20,855 bases of DNA from Firmicutes bacterium CAG:110 (GTDB lineage Bacteria > Bacillota > Clostridia > Oscillospirales > Oscillospiraceae): the NCBI GenBank assembly GCA_000434635.1, contig HF988104.1, positions 1-20,855 of the forward strand. The letters run 5' to 3'. Under the pieces are notes generated by a model. It was given only the letters and a program-made list of their open reading frames with translations. It made no database searches and was not told the origin of the DNA. Positions within the stretch are counted from its first letter, which is position 1. Each line of letters begins with the position of its first letter. Positions 1 to 6,480 of the stretch are shown here, piece after piece. Both the position numbers and the translations under genes were made by a program.

Positions 1-29
1 CCCGGGAAGATAGGTAATGCCAACATTAG

Positions 30-61
30 AAAAGCTCCATCCGATTGGATGGGGCTTTTTC
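30..61 (+). terminator. Rho-independent terminator of an upstream gene
   Basis: A nine-pair stem (34-42 with 47-55, one G-T pair, GATT loop) is preceded by an A-run and followed by six T residues. It presumably ends a gene lying left of the window. An ATG at 49 lies inside this hairpin, so it is unlikely to start the M14 peptidase that is open in the same frame. Confidence 0.8.
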
Positions 62-80
62 GTGCTCTTTTTTCTGTTGA

Positions 81-111
81 AACTCCCCCTACGTTCGGAT
101 GGGGAGCTTTT
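81..111 (+). terminator. Second terminator-like hairpin
   Basis: CTCCCC (83-88) can pair with GGGGAG (101-106) across a 12-base loop, followed by CTTTT. The right arm (GGATGGGGAG then T-run) resembles that of the hairpin at 34-61, so this may be a diverged tandem copy. The stem is short and the loop large, so function is uncertain. Confidence 0.4.
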
Positions 112-177
112 GTTATGCTCCGGAAAGGAACTGCACAAACCCGGGCGATGTTGCATATCCTGACCAGAGGTGATATT

Positions 178-1104
178 TTGGCTATCGTGAGAACCGATGT
201 ACCAATGACCTCCGCGCTTTGCGAGGAAACCATATTAAAGCTGGTGGATACATATCCCTTTCTGCGGACAGAAGTGCTGACGACAACGGCGTTTGGACGG
301 CCGGTGCGAACCCTTACCATCGGGGAGGGCGACCGGAAGGTGATCTATTCCGCTGCACACCACGCCAACGAGTGGATCACCACGCCGTTGATTCTGAAAT
401 TCATAGAGGAGCTTGCGGAGGCGGTTCAGAACCAGGGGCGGCTTTACGGTGTGGAAGCCCGGAACATTGTCCGGGCGGCGACCATTTATACCGTGCCGAT
501 GGTTGACCCGGACGGCGTGGATCTGGTCACGGGAGCGATCGAAACCGGGACATTGCAGTACGCGGCGGCGCAGCGACTGTCGGATAACTACCCGCAGATC
601 CCGTTTCCGGCGGGGTGGAAGGCAAATCTATTAGGTGTGGACCTGAATTTGCAGTATCCGGCGGGATGGCTGCGGGCGCGGGAGATCAAGTTCTCTCAGG
701 GCTATACCAGACCGGGGCCACGGGATTATGTGGGCCGAGCACCGCTGAATCAGCGGGAGTCCATTGCCTTGGCAGATTTCACACAGGAGATCGACCCGGC
801 GCTGGTCCTGGCGTATCACACGCAGGGAAAGGTGATTTACTGGCAGTTTCAGGATTACGAGGTTCCCGGCGCCCGGGAATTGGGGGAGGAATTTGCGCGA
901 CTCAGCGGCTACGAACTGTCGGATACACCCTATGAGTCCAGTTTCGCCGGCTACAAAGATTGGTTTATTCAGAAATTCCGCCGGCCGGGGTATACCATCG
1001 AGGCCGGTTCCGGGCAGAATCCCTTGCCCATCGAGCAGTTCCCGGAAATCTACCGGGACAATCTGGGAATCCTGGTGACGGCGGCGCTGGGGTTACCACA
1101 TTAG
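178..1104 (+). CDS. M14-family zinc carboxypeptidase, probable gamma-D-glutamyl-diamino-acid peptidase type
   Basis: This is a zinc metallopeptidase of the M14 (carboxypeptidase A) fold, and the family includes enzymes cutting gamma-D-Glu-diaminopimelate bonds in cell-wall peptides. From the TTG start the protein has 308 residues. The zinc ligands are visible as H62-A-N-E65 and a later His at 214 in a YHTQG motif, and the general-base Glu is at 275 in YTIEAGSGQNP. TTG at 178 is preferred because AGAGGTG (166-172) lies five bases upstream. The frame is open back to ATG 49, but that ATG sits in a terminator. ATG 115 and ATG 148 lack a convincing ribosome site, and GTG 187 is a possible alternative. 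No signal peptide or complete LysM domain is seen, so a cytoplasmic role in muropeptide recycling is inferred. The gene ends 21 bases from the convergent pseudouridine synthase. Family is confident; substrate is not. Confidence 0.85.
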   Translation: MAIVRTDVPMTSALCEETILKLVDTYPFLRTEVLTTTAFGRPVRTLTIGEGDRKVIYSAAHHANEWITTPLILKFIEELAEAVQNQGRLYGVEARNIVRAATIYTVPMVDPDGVDLVTGAIETGTLQYAAAQRLSDNYPQIPFPAGWKANLLGVDLNLQYPAGWLRAREIKFSQGYTRPGPRDYVGRAPLNQRESIALADFTQEIDPALVLAYHTQGKVIYWQFQDYEVPGARELGEEFARLSGYELSDTPYESSFAGYKDWFIQKFRRPGYTIEAGSGQNPLPIEQFPEIYRDNLGILVTAALGLPH

Positions 1105-1125
1105 GAATGGTTTTTTCCCGCATTC

Positions 1126-1983
1126 TTACACGCCTACGTCCATGCGGGACTCGAGAACCATGCTGTCCCCGGTAAGCGGATGGGTGAATTCCAGCCGATG
1201 GGCGCAGAGCATCTGATAGGACAGTCCCAGTCCGTCGGAAAAACGACGGGATTCCTCCGTGCCGTATTGCGGATCGCCCAGAATCGGGAAGCCCATGTAG
1301 GCGCAGTGAACCCGCAGCTGGTGGGTGCGACCCGTCACCGGATGCAGCGCAAGTTTGCAGATTTGTCCGTTCCGGTGAAGCACCTCAAATTCCGTCACGG
1401 AGGGCTTGCCCTCGGGGCTGACCTGCCGCAGAAGACTGGGAAGGGGCAGGCGGGCAATGGGGGCGTCGATCACGCCGGTATCCGTTTTAGGGCCGCCAAA
1501 GGTGAGGGCGTGATAAGTTTTCTTTACTGCCGCGTCCTGGAGAAGCGCATGAAGATGGGCGTTTTTTGCCAGCAGGACGATGCCGAAGGTGTCCCTGTCC
1601 AGCCGGGTCACGGGATGAAAGGCGGATTTCTCACCGCTTCTGTGGTAGTAACCGGCCACGAGATTGGCAAGGGTTCCCTGATTCGTCGCCCGGGAGGGAT
1701 GAATCAGCATACCGGCGGGCTTATCCACCACCAGAATGCCCTCGTCCTCGTAAAGAACCGTCAGTTCGCCATCCTCGGCGGGGTATTCCGGCTCCGGCTC
1801 GTCTAAGCGGACGGTGATCACGTCCCCCGGCTGAACGGGGTAATTTGTATGTTGGGGAAGTCCGTTGACGCGGATACCGTCGCCCCATTTCAGGTGATTC
1901 ATCAGGCCGGAGGACATGTTCAGTTCCCGGCGCAGAAAGGAAGAAAGCCGTCCGCTCCGGGCGGCGGTATGGGTCAGTTCCAT
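1126..1983 (-). CDS. RluA-family pseudouridine synthase
   Basis: This enzyme isomerises specific uridines to pseudouridine in rRNA or tRNA. The 285-residue protein has an S4-like RNA-binding region (about 10-60) followed by the RluA catalytic domain (about 75-275). The family motif appears as VTRLDRDTFG with catalytic Asp129. Further family signatures are VVDKPAGMLIHPS (about 85-97) and GRTHQLRVH near the C-terminus. AAGGAGG (1997-1991 on this strand) lies seven bases before ATG 1983, fixing the start. Length is normal for RluA/RluD-type enzymes. The exact target uridine cannot be assigned from sequence, since RluA, RluC, RluD and YlyB/YjbO-type paralogues share these motifs. It is convergent with the M14 peptidase, and I see no clear terminator between them. 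Confidence 0.93.
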   Translation of the reverse strand: MELTHTAARSGRLSSFLRRELNMSSGLMNHLKWGDGIRVNGLPQHTNYPVQPGDVITVRLDEPEPEYPAEDGELTVLYEDEGILVVDKPAGMLIHPSRATNQGTLANLVAGYYHRSGEKSAFHPVTRLDRDTFGIVLLAKNAHLHALLQDAAVKKTYHALTFGGPKTDTGVIDAPIARLPLPSLLRQVSPEGKPSVTEFEVLHRNGQICKLALHPVTGRTHQLRVHCAYMGFPILGDPQYGTEESRRFSDGLGLSYQMLCAHRLEFTHPLTGDSMVLESRMDVGV

Positions 1984-2081
1984 GAGACGGCCTCCTTAAG
2001 AATTTTGGCAGGAAAGTGTTAACAGCTTGTCCATATCTCACCATGTTCCCCGTGATATAATTGGGAAAAAGGAGGGATTTC

Positions 2082-2489
2082 ATGAGAAGACTGGCCGGAT
2101 GGACGCTGCTTTTCGTATTCGTTCTGAGTCTTTTCGGGTGCGGAAAAACCGGGGGCGATATGCGCGTCAGGGGGATCGACTCCGAAATTTATACCGATGA
2201 AGACTACCTGGCCGCCGTGCAGGCGGTGATCGCCGGATTCCGGGATTTTCAGGGCTGCACGCTGAAGGAAATCTCCTACGCCGGGGACGAAACCGTCCGC
2301 AAGGAGCAGGAATACATTCTGGGTTTCGGGGATTACGACGAGGGAATCGTCCTGCTGTCCTCCTTCACCGTGGATGAACACGGCGGCGACGGCTCTTTGG
2401 AACCGAACGGCACCTACACCCGCTGGGGCTGGTATCTTGCCAGAAAGAACGGCGGAAAGTGGAACATCGTAACCTGCGGTTACGGCTGA
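2082..2489 (+). CDS. Small predicted lipoprotein of unknown function
   Basis: I do not recognise this 135-residue protein. It starts with MRRLAGW, a hydrophobic stretch (7-19) and a lipobox ending at Cys20 (L-F-G-C), so it should be exported and lipid-anchored. The mature part has an acidic segment (DSEIYTDEDY) and a likely beta-rich C-terminal half ending in a GGKWNIVTCGYG motif. That ending resembles the conserved C-terminus of small extracytoplasmic immunity- or NTF2-like proteins, but this is only an impression. ATG 2082 is chosen over the in-frame ATG at 2061 because AAGGAGG precedes it directly. The gene is alone on this strand between the divergent RluA gene and a bidirectional terminator. 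Confidence 0.75.
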   Translation: MRRLAGWTLLFVFVLSLFGCGKTGGDMRVRGIDSEIYTDEDYLAAVQAVIAGFRDFQGCTLKEISYAGDETVRKEQEYILGFGDYDEGIVLLSSFTVDEHGGDGSLEPNGTYTRWGWYLARKNGGKWNIVTCGYG

Positions 2490-2500
2490 GCACAATCGTA

Positions 2501-2531
2501 AAAAGCCCGCTTCATCAAGAAGCGGGCTTTT
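2501..2531. terminator. Bidirectional terminator between lipoprotein gene and rplT
   Basis: A perfect 13-pair inverted repeat (2501-2513 with 2519-2531, ATCAA loop) carries AAAA on the left and TTTT on the right. It can therefore end both the lipoprotein transcript (+) and the infC-rpmI-rplT transcript (-). Confidence 0.92.
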
Positions 2532-2535
2532 ATAC

Positions 2536-2892
2536 TCAGTTCAGAGCGGCCTTGGCCTTATTCACAACGGCGGCAAATGCGGCGTTGTCCTGAATCGCCA
2601 TCTCAGACAGGCTCTTGCGGTTCATCTCAATACCGGCCTTCTTCACACCGTTCATGAAGGTGGAGTAGTTCATGCCGTAGGGAGCGACAGCAGCGCTGAT
2701 CCGGGTGATCCACAGGCGGCGGTAGTCACGCTTCTTCTGCTTGCGGCCGGCAAAAGCGTAGTTACCGGACTTCATGACCTGCTGCTTGGCCATCTTGAAG
2801 TGCTTGGACTTGGAACCCCAGTAGCCCTTCGCCAGCTTCAGGGTAGCGTTTCTTCTCTTGCGCGTCATCATCGCGCCTTTCACTCTAGCCAT
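2536..2892 (-). CDS. rplT: 50S ribosomal protein L20
   Basis: L20 binds 23S rRNA early in assembly of the large subunit. In Firmicutes it also represses its own operon through the leader RNA upstream of infC. The 118-residue protein is full length. It begins MARVKGAMMTRKRR and contains the characteristic GYWGSKSKHFKMAKQQ, RKQKKRDYRRLWITRI and MNYSTFMNGVKKAGIEMNRK segments. It is the last gene of infC-rpmI-rplT. The 22-base gap to rpmI carries an AAGGAGG ribosome site, and the bidirectional terminator follows a few bases after the stop. No anomalies are seen. Confidence 0.98.
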   Translation of the reverse strand: MARVKGAMMTRKRRNATLKLAKGYWGSKSKHFKMAKQQVMKSGNYAFAGRKQKKRDYRRLWITRISAAVAPYGMNYSTFMNGVKKAGIEMNRKSLSEMAIQDNAAFAAVVNKAKAALN

Positions 2893-2914
2893 TTCTCAGT
2901 ATCCTCCTTCTGCC

Positions 2915-3112
2915 TTACTTGTAGGGAATCATTTTCTTGATTGCGTCCACATTGGTCATATCGGCATAAGCGGTCGCACGCAGATGGCGGGTACGCTTGG
3001 TAGTCTTCTTGGTCAGAATGTGGCTCTTGTAAGCGCGGGCTCTCTTCACCTTACCGGTCTTGGTCAGGTTGAATCTCTTCTTCGCACCGCTGTGGGTTTT
3101 CAGCTTGGGCAT
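2915..3112 (-). CDS. rpmI: 50S ribosomal protein L35
   Basis: L35 is a small basic protein of the large ribosomal subunit. The 65-residue sequence is complete and typical: MPKLKTHSGAKKRF at the N-terminus, an Arg/Lys-rich middle, and a C-terminus ending IKKMIPYK. It lies between infC (41-base gap) and rplT (22-base gap) in the standard order, with GGAAGGAG just upstream of ATG 3112. It should be co-transcribed from the infC promoter and so fall under the same L20-responsive leader. Confidence 0.98.
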   Translation of the reverse strand: MPKLKTHSGAKKRFNLTKTGKVKRARAYKSHILTKKTTKRTRHLRATAYADMTNVDAIKKMIPYK

Positions 3113-3153
3113 AGGTAGGTTCTCCTTCCGTAATCTAGTATATCGTGGTTGCG

Positions 3154-3672
3154 TTATTTGCTGTTCTTGGGGGTCAGGAACATTGCCATAAAGCGGCCTT
3201 CCAGCTTGGGGTTTTTCTCCATGCCGGCAATTTCAGAGCAGCTCGCGGCGAAGTCCATCAGCAGCTTCTCGCCCAGGTTGGTGTGCGCCATCTCACGGCC
3301 GCGGAAGCGGACGCTGACCTTGACGCGGTTGCCGTCGTTCAGGAATTTCTGAGCGGCCTTGACCTTGGTGTTGAAGTCATTGGTATCGATGCTGGGACTC
3401 ATGCGGATTTCCTTGATCTCCACGACCCGCTGGTTCTTCTTGGCTTCCTTCTCCCGCTTCTTCTGATCGAAGCAGAATTTGGAATAGTCCATGATCTTGC
3501 AGACGGGAGGGGTCGCGTTGGGAGAGATCTTCACTAAGTCCATGCCCTGTTCTTCTGCCATGGCATTGGCCTGAGCGGAGGACATAATCCCCAGCTGTGC
3601 GCCGTCGGCGCCGATGAGCCGGATCTCCTTGTCCCGGATTTCCTCGTTGAGCTGATGATCTAATTTTGCGAT
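3154..3672 (-). CDS. infC: Translation initiation factor IF-3, probable ATC start
   Basis: IF3 binds the 30S subunit, prevents premature 50S joining and proofreads the start codon. From the ATC at 3672-3670 the protein has 172 residues. The N-domain contains LNEEIRDKEIRLIGADG, followed by a Lys-rich linker and the C-domain with a VKVSVRFRGREMAH segment. ATC is chosen because GGAGGTG lies six bases upstream, and the product would then begin (M)AKLDHQLNEEI as in homologues. The in-frame ATG and GTG just upstream fall inside that ribosome site, and ATG 3711 lies in the leader terminator. AUU, and less often AUC or AUA, starts are an established feature of infC: IF3 discriminates against them, which gives autoregulation. 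It is first gene of infC-rpmI-rplT. Confidence 0.95.
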   Translation of the reverse strand: MAKLDHQLNEEIRDKEIRLIGADGAQLGIMSSAQANAMAEEQGMDLVKISPNATPPVCKIMDYSKFCFDQKKREKEAKKNQRVVEIKEIRMSPSIDTNDFNTKVKAAQKFLNDGNRVKVSVRFRGREMAHTNLGEKLLMDFAASCSEIAGMEKNPKLEGRFMAMFLTPKNSK

Positions 3673-3811
3673 GGTAAGCACCTCCATTAACAACAAAAAA
3701 GCGGATGCCAAAGCACCCGCACCAACCCCACCTGCCCCTCGCGGGAAAAGTGGAATATGAACCGTTTCGCGTCTGCTGACGGTGAGGCGGATGTTCAGCC
3801 TTCTTTATCAC
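3673..3811 (-). promoter_or_regulatory. L20-type autoregulatory leader of infC-rpmI-rplT
   Basis: About 140 bases of untranslated leader separate the promoter from infC. The seven-base sequence CATCCGC occurs twice on this strand: early in the leader (3793-3787) and as part of the 3' arm of the terminator (3707-3701). The early copy could pair with the terminator's 5' arm GCGGGTG and so act as an antiterminator. In Bacillus, L20 binding to the equivalent leader favours termination. The position matches; the exact L20-binding fold was not modelled. Confidence 0.75.
3695..3720 (-). terminator. Leader attenuator terminator upstream of infC
   Basis: On the minus strand, GCGGGTGC pairs with GCATCCGC (eight pairs, one G-T, TTTG loop) and is followed by six T residues. 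The last T is 11 bases before the infC ribosome site (3684-3678). The position inside the leader, directly ahead of infC, is that of an attenuator. Confidence 0.85.
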
Positions 3812-3817
3812 CCGGAT

Positions 3818-3846
3818 ATTCTAGCATGGTTCAGGGCGGTTGTCAA
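3818..3846 (-). promoter_or_regulatory. Promoter of infC-rpmI-rplT
   Basis: On the minus strand TTGACA (3846-3841) is separated by exactly 17 bases from TAGAAT (3823-3818). The -35 is a full consensus match and the -10 matches five of six, as expected for a strong housekeeping sigma promoter driving ribosomal genes. Confidence 0.9.
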
Positions 3847-3905
3847 GAGAAATTTTCTCCCCGGAAAAGACAGATTGTTTTCATAAAATAATCTAAAGAA
3901 CACTA

Positions 3906-3934
3906 TTGACAATCAAATGACCATGTGATACAAT
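3906..3934 (+). promoter_or_regulatory. Promoter of the DUF1836-hflK-hflC operon
   Basis: TTGACA (3906-3911), a 17-base spacer and TACAAT (3929-3934) form a near-consensus sigma-A promoter about 30 bases before the first gene. It overlaps an in-frame ATG at 3925, which argues against that ATG as the start. Confidence 0.88.
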
Positions 3935-3963
3935 CAAAGAACGGAAGAGAGGAGGAAAACATC

Positions 3964-4530
3964 ATGCAGTGGACAATTCCCGGCACGACCCTTCCGGGGC
4001 AGCGGGAGGACGCAGACCGGGTGGACAGCGTATTTAGGGCGCTTTTTCTGGCGGGCGGACTGACCCTCAGTCAGGTGTCCGGCATCGCCGGACTGGAACC
4101 CTACACCGTTCAGAACTGGGTCAAGCGGGGCTTTCTTCAGCCGCCCCGGGGAAAGCGCTACGATATGGAGCAGGTCTGCCGCATCCTGAACATCAATTTG
4201 CTCAAGGGCGCGCTGACGCTGGAGCAGAGCTGCCAGCTGATCTCCTACATCAACGGCGACCTGACCGACGAAAGCGACGATCTGATCGACGACACCCTTC
4301 TGTATTTCTACTTCGTCCGTCTGGCAGCCCGGGCGCAGGACCTGGGGAACAAGGATGTCTGGGACGTTGCCCTGAAAGAGGTGACGGCCAGCTACCGCGA
4401 GCCGATTCCCGGCGCCGGAGAGAAGCTGGAAAAAGTGTTAAAGGTGATGCTCACCGCCTGGCTGGCCGGCCGGCTGAAAGCTCAGGCGGAGCAGATGCTG
4501 GGAGAATTAACAATTAAAAAAGGAGAATAA
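3964..4530 (+). CDS. DUF1836 / MerR-like DNA-binding protein
   Basis: This 188-residue protein matches what I recall of the DUF1836 family of Firmicutes, proteins with a MerR-like winged helix at the N-terminus. The segment LTLSQVSGIAGLEPYTVQNWVKRGFL (about 33-58) reads as helix-turn-helix plus the start of a wing, followed by the family-like PPRGKRYDMEQ. The rest is helical, with an acidic patch (DLTDESDDLIDD) and no recognised ligand site, so its signal is unknown. ATG 3964 is chosen over the in-frame ATG 3925 because GAGGAGG lies just upstream and ATG 3925 falls within the promoter. Only four bases separate its stop from hflK, whose ribosome site overlaps this stop, so the two are co-transcribed. 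It may regulate its own operon; this is inference. Confidence 0.85.
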   Translation: MQWTIPGTTLPGQREDADRVDSVFRALFLAGGLTLSQVSGIAGLEPYTVQNWVKRGFLQPPRGKRYDMEQVCRILNINLLKGALTLEQSCQLISYINGDLTDESDDLIDDTLLYFYFVRLAARAQDLGNKDVWDVALKEVTASYREPIPGAGEKLEKVLKVMLTAWLAGRLKAQAEQMLGELTIKKGE

Positions 4531-4534
4531 AGCA

Positions 4535-5542
4535 ATGGATGAAAACGGAACCTACAGCTGGCCGGGCGGCCAGAATACAAGGCCAAAGAAAAAGCCGGAC
4601 TTTAAGCGAGCCGGACGCACCGTGATTGCCGTTATAGCGGCGCTGCTGGTGCTGGCCGTCGCGCTGACTTGCTTCTACACCGTGGATGACAAGCAGCAGG
4701 CGGTGGTCACGACTTTCGGCAAGGTCACGAACGTCACCGAGGCGGGCGTCCACTTCAAGCTGCCACTGGGTATCCAGAAGGTGGAGAAGGTGGACGTGAA
4801 TGTCTATCAGAAGATCGAGCTGGGCTATTCCAGCAGCGGAAACAGCTACGAGGTCAACGACAGCGAAAGCACTATGATCACCGGCGACTACAACATCGTC
4901 AACGTGGACTTTTTCGTGGAGTACAAAATTTCCGACCCGGTGCAGTACCTGTATTCCTCCAATGAGCCGGAACTGATCCTGCGCAACCTGATCCAGAGCC
5001 AGATCCGCAACGTGGTGGGTTCCTCCAGCGTGGACGCCGTTCTTACCGACGGCAAGGAGAGCATCCAGATGCAGGTCAAGGAGCTGGTCACGGAGATCCT
5101 GAAGGAATATGACATCGGCCTGACGCTGGTGGACGTAAAGATTCAGGACGCCGAGCCGCCCACGCAGGAGGTCATAGAAGCCTTCAAGGCCGTGGAGACC
5201 GCCAAGCAGCAGGCGGAGACGGTCATCAACGATGCCAAAGCCTATCAGAACGCCCAGCTGCCGCAGGCTCAGGCTCAGGCCGACCAACTGATCCAGAACG
5301 CGGAATACCTGAAACAGAAGCGCATCAACGAAGCCATTGAGAAGGTGGCCATGTTTGAGGCCATGTATTCCGAGTATGCCCAGAACCCCGCCATTACCCG
5401 CACGAGAATGTATTACGAGGCCATTTCTCAGGTGCTGCCCGGTGTGAAGCTCTACATCAACACCGGCGGTCAGGGCGGCGATGTCCAGATGCTCCTGCCG
5501 CTGGAATCTCTGGCGGGAACCGAAGGAGGTAACGCAAAATGA
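4535..5542 (+). CDS. hflK: HflK-type SPFH membrane protein
   Basis: HflK pairs with HflC to form a large SPFH-domain cage in the membrane, which in Proteobacteria surrounds and modulates the FtsH protease. The 335-residue protein has a short cytoplasmic N-terminus rich in Gly/Lys, one membrane segment (about 28-48) and an SPFH/Band-7 domain (about 50-220). The domain begins TVDDKQQAVVTTFGKV and contains VDFFVEYKISDP. A charged, Ala/Gln-rich coiled coil follows (about 220-310). A hydrophilic C-terminal tail contains GGQGGD. AAAAAGGAG upstream overlaps the preceding gene's stop. It overlaps hflC by four bases. No ftsH is in the window, so the partner protease is unknown. Confidence 0.9.
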   Translation: MDENGTYSWPGGQNTRPKKKPDFKRAGRTVIAVIAALLVLAVALTCFYTVDDKQQAVVTTFGKVTNVTEAGVHFKLPLGIQKVEKVDVNVYQKIELGYSSSGNSYEVNDSESTMITGDYNIVNVDFFVEYKISDPVQYLYSSNEPELILRNLIQSQIRNVVGSSSVDAVLTDGKESIQMQVKELVTEILKEYDIGLTLVDVKIQDAEPPTQEVIEAFKAVETAKQQAETVINDAKAYQNAQLPQAQAQADQLIQNAEYLKQKRINEAIEKVAMFEAMYSEYAQNPAITRTRMYYEAISQVLPGVKLYINTGGQGGDVQMLLPLESLAGTEGGNAK

Positions 5543-6414
5543 AGAAAAAGGGAATTTTGATCGTGCTGCTGGTGCTGGCGTTGATACTGGCTGCCGGCTC
5601 CATGTTTACCGTGGCCGAGGACGAGTATGCCTGCACGGTACGGTTTTCCAAGATCATCGGCACCACCAGCGAAGCGGGGCTGCACTTCAAGCTGCCATTT
5701 GTGGACAGCGTAAAGTATTTCACCGACGCTACCCAGCTCTATGACATTCCGCCCTCTGAGGTACTGACTTCCGACAAGCAGAATATGACCGTGGACTGCT
5801 ACATTCTGTGGAGAATTTCCGACCCCAAGCTGTTCTACCAGACCCTCGGCTCCACGGCCAAGGCGGAGGAACGGCTGGACGCCATCACCTACAGCGCCCT
5901 GAAAACCGACATGGGCACGCTTGCCCAGGCGGACATCATCAACATGAACGACGGCGCCGAGCGCAACACCATTTATGACGACATCACCGTCAAGGTGGAC
6001 GCCGCGGCCAAATCCTACGGCATCCACGTGGAGGACGTGAAGATCAAGCGCTTCGACCTGCCGGAAAGCAACCTGAACGCAGTCTACGGCCGGATGATCT
6101 CCGAGCGGAACCAGATGGCGGAGAAGTATACCGCCGACGGCAACTATGACGCCTCCATCATCCGCAACGACGTGGACAAGCAGGTGAACATCATCGTCTC
6201 CGACGCCGAGGCTGCTGCCGCCAAGCTGGAGGCCGAGGGCGAGCAGGAGTACATGCGCCTGCTGGCGGAGGCTTACGACACCCAGGACAAGAAGGACTTC
6301 TACGAGTTCTCTCTGGCGCTGGACGCTCTGAAGGCCAGCCTGAACGGCGACGAAAAGACCGTCATTCTGGACGCCAATTCCGAGCTTGCCAAAATCCTTA
6401 TGGGGGAAAAGTAA
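5539..6414 (+). CDS. hflC: HflC-type SPFH membrane protein
   Basis: This is the partner of HflK. The 291-residue protein has an N-terminal membrane anchor (about 5-24) right after MKKK, then an SPFH domain with EAGLHFKLPFVDSVKYF and DCYILWRISDP. A helical region follows (about 190-250), including RMISERNQMAEKYTADG and DAEAAAAKLEAEGEQEYM. The motif placing arginine and glutamate around RMISERNQ is typical of HflC. Its ATG overlaps the hflK stop in an ATGA junction, which implies translational coupling and matched amounts of the two subunits. A strong terminator follows 18 bases after the stop, so the operon ends here. Confidence 0.9.
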   Translation: MKKKGILIVLLVLALILAAGSMFTVAEDEYACTVRFSKIIGTTSEAGLHFKLPFVDSVKYFTDATQLYDIPPSEVLTSDKQNMTVDCYILWRISDPKLFYQTLGSTAKAEERLDAITYSALKTDMGTLAQADIINMNDGAERNTIYDDITVKVDAAAKSYGIHVEDVKIKRFDLPESNLNAVYGRMISERNQMAEKYTADGNYDASIIRNDVDKQVNIIVSDAEAAAAKLEAEGEQEYMRLLAEAYDTQDKKDFYEFSLALDALKASLNGDEKTVILDANSELAKILMGEK

Positions 6415-6427
6415 GAAAGAATTGCGA

Positions 6428-6468
6428 AAAAGCCCGCACATCGGTCAAGCGACCGATGTGCGGGTTTT
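6428..6468. terminator. Strong terminator between hflC and the convergent nucleotidyltransferase gene
   Basis: A perfect 14-pair stem (6433-6446 with 6451-6464, AAGC loop) is flanked by an A-run on the left and TTTT on the right, so it can stop transcription from both sides. It lies between two convergent genes. Confidence 0.93.
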
Positions 6469-6480
6469 GTACGTATTCCG

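Noticed and set aside
1107..1130. Possible hairpin (GAATG/CATTC) between the convergent M14 and RluA genes.
   Set aside because: Only five pairs with a large loop and no proper T-run position.
2056..2061. Perfect TATAAT upstream of the lipoprotein gene.
   Set aside because: No -35 at suitable spacing, and the start point would fall inside the ribosome site; could still be weak, but not supportable.
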